This document shows, in pieces, positions 62,501 through 64,000 of a stretch of 64,000 bases of DNA. The DNA comes from Candidatus Helarchaeota archaeon (lineage in GTDB: Archaea; Asgardarchaeota; Lokiarchaeia; Helarchaeales; HEL-GB-A), in assembly GCA_013375455.1 (NCBI GenBank), contig JABXJT010000002.1:37537-101536 (forward strand), given 5' to 3'. The notes beneath the pieces are model-generated. The model made no database searches and had not been told where the DNA came from. It saw only the letters and a list, made by a program, of their open reading frames with translations. Made by a program: the position numbers and the translations under genes. Every line of letters begins with the position of its first letter. Within the stretch, counting starts at the first letter, position 1.

Positions 62501-63701
62501 TATTACTTTTAATGAGACCGGCGACCAGACGATCCAGCTATTTGGCTCAGATATCTATGGCGATGTCTACGAATCCCGGATAAACTCCTTTGCCGTTTCC
62601 GCGGTACACATTCCCACCCCTGCGGGAGTAAACGTGATTATTTCAGAAGACGAATACACCGGTATTCAACTAAATTATACTCAGGTATCTTCCAACGGCA
62701 CAACAACCATATCCTTAGTCCATGTTGATAACCTCCCACCGCTTCCTGGGTACTTTTACTTAGGACCTTACAATCATAAGCATAATACGACGGTTGTGAC
62801 TCATTTCTGCTATAATATTTCCATGTCCTCATTTCATAGCCTTACATTTCTACGGATCCCCTATGATGAAGGGAACGTGAAATATAGTGAAAAAAACCTT
62901 AGATTATTCGAATTGGATCAATTTAATACGTGGAATAATAGAACCCTTACAATTGATACTGTAAATAATTGTATATATGGTCAGACCAACAGTGTATACA
63001 ACTGTCAATATGCGATTCTAGAGATTCTAGATACAGTTCCTGCATACACCCGTGCGCTCTTCGATGGTATTCAGGTGATCAATTATTGGGAGTTTACTGC
63101 ACCGGTAAATATATCCTATAGAGTTCTTTATGAACTTACGGGGGTGTATGGATATAATTATAGCTTCGATAACGTTAGCTGGACCACCTATACAGGCCCC
63201 TTCATTGTTGCAAACGAGTATAATTTACGGTTTTGGTATTATTCGTGGGATGTATGCGGTAACGTAGAAAAGATTCGTGACTATCGAATAACCATCGATT
63301 GGACCCCGCCCACAACTACTCATTCAATAGATGATTATATTAACCAAGATGGAGAAATCTACGTTTGTCCCCTCTCTATACTCACATTGGAAACAACAGA
63401 TAATCTCGATGAACACGCGACTATCTATTATCGTATCGATGGTGGCGACTATATTGAAATTACTCACAGTAATGAAATCCGGCTTTCTTCCCTCAGTTAT
63501 GGAACCCATACTGTTGAATATTACGCTGTCGATAAACTTGGAAATATTGAAGCCGTACAGTCTTTCACAATCCACTACATATCTCAAAGAGAGTTTGGGT
63601 GGAAAAAAATCGAACCCACCATAATTACCCTAGTTATAACCGCTGGATTAATCGGGTTAGCTGCCTTAGGTATTTTTATCTTAGTAAAAAAGTTTCGCTG
63701 A
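56538..63701 (+). CDS. Giant surface protein (2387 residues) with C-terminal anchor
   Basis: The protein opens with a signal segment (LASLFLISLIVISTFTPLF). Residues ~380-415 carry thrombospondin-type-3-like calcium loops (DTDGDGLKD, DSDTDSDGLPDTYDPSP). A helical part at about 950-1090 precedes a central hydrophobic hairpin (about 1100-1147). Beta domains follow, including a LamG/concanavalin-like fold at about 1745-1960 (ATYGFEQDYNGTTPAGWDV, GTIEFWLKFKVE) and OmpL47-like beta domains near 2190-2350 (WTTYTGPFIVANEYNLRF, TPPTTTHSIDD). The C-terminus has a membrane helix (IITLVITAGLIGLAALGIFILV) and KKFR. Dozens of NxS/NxT sequons occur. It starts 38 bases after the LVIVD gene, with CAGGAG upstream. 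It is probably a surface adhesin or S-layer-associated protein. Confidence 0.88.
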   Translation: MKRNQKNCLASLFLISLIVISTFTPLFDTNLVKSKDQSSFDNYPLDIAYDNYCYLTDLNQTDYFFNATGACYVLAEVNGTDFTSFQLDNETLEVSYGLNVFPKYFGANYTSHNLTFRQSDIDNNNLKWVTVEPLFIKDEEITVNLTGFYSVSFNASGPIAILMQLNFSLNWLYLEVDSTVINDIYNTSDYPELDSAFYSYFAEKGGYLSFDLNMDPGEHTMRVMGNGSIAYKIFPSFDWDQDLISDVEEVQQEVFIPRLGPATPNIWGFFEKSSEIAYFENYSRIYPGYFTFYIPDSYQGAKYLYISVKSGTISDIIVNNDDLTLQNVTISSSCKTTPYGRLSSGYHTIMYNYNTTEYTEISFHIDGEKIIIFDKMEMRDTDGDGLKDILERKSGLNVYDSDTDSDGLPDTYDPSPLAALTLDKDYIYQFIIPANYSKDTFINVKIQRPNPDYSTSKKRIYLEGHSHQPEGLDVFIYPVLRVFGNQTIHRNNIYWRNSSAVQSYSLVEGYDAVSFGDAIPDTNNTNAEFTFKIAKQSAEVFEFDLVYPKGHLAKNDSIIDLRFDILWLVVYNSSGTMTPLHYYAFEQDIILQSLTLKEVEDVNYILASPDSMIENQILWALTQNPQLGSPTDFNVQDDIVGMGSVSYLDLANQILIDRNNTKKASNETEVMYISGLQSNYDVLNKIHLQTLTNPSFEVNHSGEFTSCFSFYSISDVYNANYTLEDEEIRGKNKICYLVNWNNYSNGGVVDYSQKASLIAFPIFMQVITLPNSTILKIDEAIGSEIPLNEVPYSTAIPIYDKIIFRNQTYIEPSDSSQSIPLVNFNNSKHVFKESIDNRQWQVEASGLIFNNYSGRPLSHNFIESSTNFRDAILNLESTISQIPGLFFNFDTEWYKKSDTSSKLQNLDGVIEYINSKIGEQLANLLPTLDTSYTIELKNFWLDKTPLDHIVAISVAFVQELNIPLPSKEELTAGETNNRILSTLNGIALVVQHGAEFLRHFSDSLEIMNELIEGEYSIFEEEFWQRITCSVGHSFLEGLSATSGLLLIAGDLEFDKGFKTLARYVPGAIKVVNVFLTIKELKDDITDAVNTYGDSPELYIEVAWILTGAFITFAVPILLEAAGITGGISLLIAGILIFAYVTLDYFKKASKEATYPAPPPSVQIVWADEEGHPGTQFDFRPRDQIKYVGSYEIYDAMICDMVFHNVGDVRIGFDIAIGIPAFDGSVTYTVFGGGWWIDPDCYSEFRWITGMLEASPNLTLSLHITQSYYFYHNGTTKEIYNEEHLLKLYIQVLPKTIAGFYLLTSAAPEPSPPPASPSVLLNTSELIEIVPLVGNTSVILPILSVGYTNPLVKYEISLNESNFYVDTPNITQNLDSDLSFTLYSQNFYHPGGLYYMNITIKLNATDEQIFSDLVPFRLQFIRNFTYTQSNLIYHQEVNQYYSSSNIADQVNLSSLNLSVGDILFVRYTPNCTKETYLNLRNDTELIKRHLIIPRGNRNFTEQFATIFIDENITINQINLSSGILSSEFILLQEIFIINASLQPPENQTFTPFNFTNEGNVPEYVKFSFSGVPFTAVNPSLHPDEFTDNYQLVCVMPGEHRECTFNISKPTAISNLYSRSIIAHNPLLDSIISRYTDYLAIEEIYIDTPENRTYTIYDRETNPGLWLNIIPEADLVWSAYSLDGQSPVNFSKNVYIPLPADGSHYLQVFGNDTLNTSYQSERRYFTLDSCLINFTSPANNSLHLNLWTGVYNATYGFEQDYNGTTPAGWDVSGDVPVVFYEDGHTKVLEMGDADKIICRDAFPQTSGTIEFWLKFKVEPMCADWIYITAQTDTPFWPDILEILLFNGAFYYYNNMSHMVPIPNIARPEKNVWHHMRIDFRCYNATPYLGLSEDRFVVTFDGVSSGELIHYHLGRTEYELFEIYVPDSSPYLTLWIDAIGFSWDPNYDVGDNLNEKDPYVLPLAYELPPHVNNLQYSLNGQGLKPILGPDIITFNETGDQTIQLFGSDIYGDVYESRINSFAVSAVHIPTPAGVNVIISEDEYTGIQLNYTQVSSNGTTTISLVHVDNLPPLPGYFYLGPYNHKHNTTVVTHFCYNISMSSFHSLTFLRIPYDEGNVKYSEKNLRLFELDQFNTWNNRTLTIDTVNNCIYGQTNSVYNCQYAILEILDTVPAYTRALFDGIQVINYWEFTAPVNISYRVLYELTGVYGYNYSFDNVSWTTYTGPFIVANEYNLRFWYYSWDVCGNVEKIRDYRITIDWTPPTTTHSIDDYINQDGEIYVCPLSILTLETTDNLDEHATIYYRIDGGDYIEITHSNEIRLSSLSYGTHTVEYYAVDKLGNIEAVQSFTIHYISQREFGWKKIEPTIITLVITAGLIGLAALGIFILVKKFR

Positions 63702-63755
63702 TCGGCGGAATCAGCTTTAGGAAATGTATAAATGAAAAACTATAAAAGAAAAAAC

Positions 63756-63890
63756 TTTTTGTCTCTTCGTAGAGAAGTAGTTCGTTTTTAAGTGAAAATG
63801 TAGATATAACTGTTTCTTAGAATATGAAAAGATATAAAACAATCAAGGTTGTTAATTCTCAAATATAAGATATAGAAAATGAGGGAGTCT
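63756..63890 (+). promoter_or_regulatory. Promoter/leader of the surface-protein unit, copy 2
   Basis: This is a near-copy of 55255-55386, with the same hairpin (63762-63775), GATATAAAAC in place of the first copy's CATATAAAAT, and GAGGGA before the ATG. Scattered substitutions and a few indels separate the two copies. Confidence 0.6.
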
Positions 63891-64000
63891 ATGCTGAAAT
63901 GCAATAAGCTTCTTAGTAGATCCATGTTAATTTTTTTGATATTGGTAATTGGCTTTCAAGTCAGTGGGCTCTCGCGATCCAAAGCGTACATTGCAGGACC
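63891..64000 (+). CDS. 5' end of a second LVIVD surface-protein gene
   Basis: The 36 visible codons are identical in protein to the start of the gene at 55387: signal peptide CNKLLSRSMLIFLILVIGFQ and SGLSRSKAYIAG. Only one base differs over 110. The gene is cut by the window edge. It shows that the LVIVD plus giant-protein unit, or at least its first gene, is repeated in tandem about 8.5 kb later. Confidence 0.85.
   Translation, partial: MLKCNKLLSRSMLIFLILVIGFQVSGLSRSKAYIAG

Overview
The window is archaeal. It carries archaeal-type ribosomal proteins L15e and L21e, RNA polymerase subunit Rpo4 (RpoF), DUF655, KsgA/Dim1, a HemK2-type methyltransferase, Pus10, the RNase P proteins Pop5 and Rpp30, coenzyme F420 genes (cofC, cofD) and an archaea-specific SF2 helicase. 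Several proteins point to an Asgard archaeon: four or more proteins with roadblock/longin-like modules, one longin protein with a possible DENN-like second domain, clan-CD gingipain-like peptidases without signal peptides, and giant surface proteins. The phylum assignment is an inference; no marker in the window decides it. Base composition is AT-rich throughout, and clearly more so in two accessory patches (about 10.4-12.3 kb and 38.8-41.3 kb).

Layout. 0-8.6 kb: end of a small archaeal protein, a YchF-type GTPase, a large beta-propeller/winged-helix/roadblock protein, a phosphoglycerate dehydrogenase, and the conserved cluster L15e, DUF54, Rpp30, Pop5. 8.8-14.0 kb: the F420 block (nitroreductase, cofD, cofC), split by a three-gene accessory cassette headed by a TIGR04255-like protein and by a zinc-finger membrane protein flanked by diverged 48-49 bp direct repeats. 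14-19.5 kb: a lone TnpB, a JAMM metalloprotease, a TGS GTPase and a MacB/FtsX-like permease. 19.6-28.9 kb: a membrane-anchored subtilisin, then Pus10-KsgA-HemK2 on the minus strand, back to back with a roadblock protein and L21e-RpoF-DUF655 on the plus strand. 28.9-33.4 kb: two gingipain-like proteases with a free-standing propeptide-like gene between them. 33.6-38.7 kb: a polyprenol kinase, an MSMEG_0568-type radical SAM protein, a degenerate NDP-forming acyl-CoA synthetase and a phytoene-dehydrogenase-like flavoprotein. 38.9-41.3 kb: a three-gene AT-rich accessory cassette. 41.3-48.0 kb: a GNAT, the longin/DENN-like protein, the COG1202 helicase and a pair of seven-helix proteins ending in roadblock-like domains. 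48.1-54.7 kb: GH2 glycosidase, radical SAM, nitroreductase, HAD phosphatase and PfkB kinase. 54.8-64 kb: a tandemly duplicated surface-protein unit (LVIVD-repeat protein plus a 2387-residue exoprotein) whose second copy begins at the right edge.

How the parts fit. Most of the window is housekeeping (translation, RNase P, transcription, F420). The less explained parts are: (i) small-GTPase-regulator-like modules fused to sensor-like bodies (propeller/winged helix, single membrane helix, seven-helix); (ii) the intracellular gingipain plus free propeptide cassette; (iii) the two AT-rich cassettes; (iv) the duplicating surface-protein locus. No rRNA, tRNA or CRISPR array was seen. No gene-free stretch exceeds about 230 bases.
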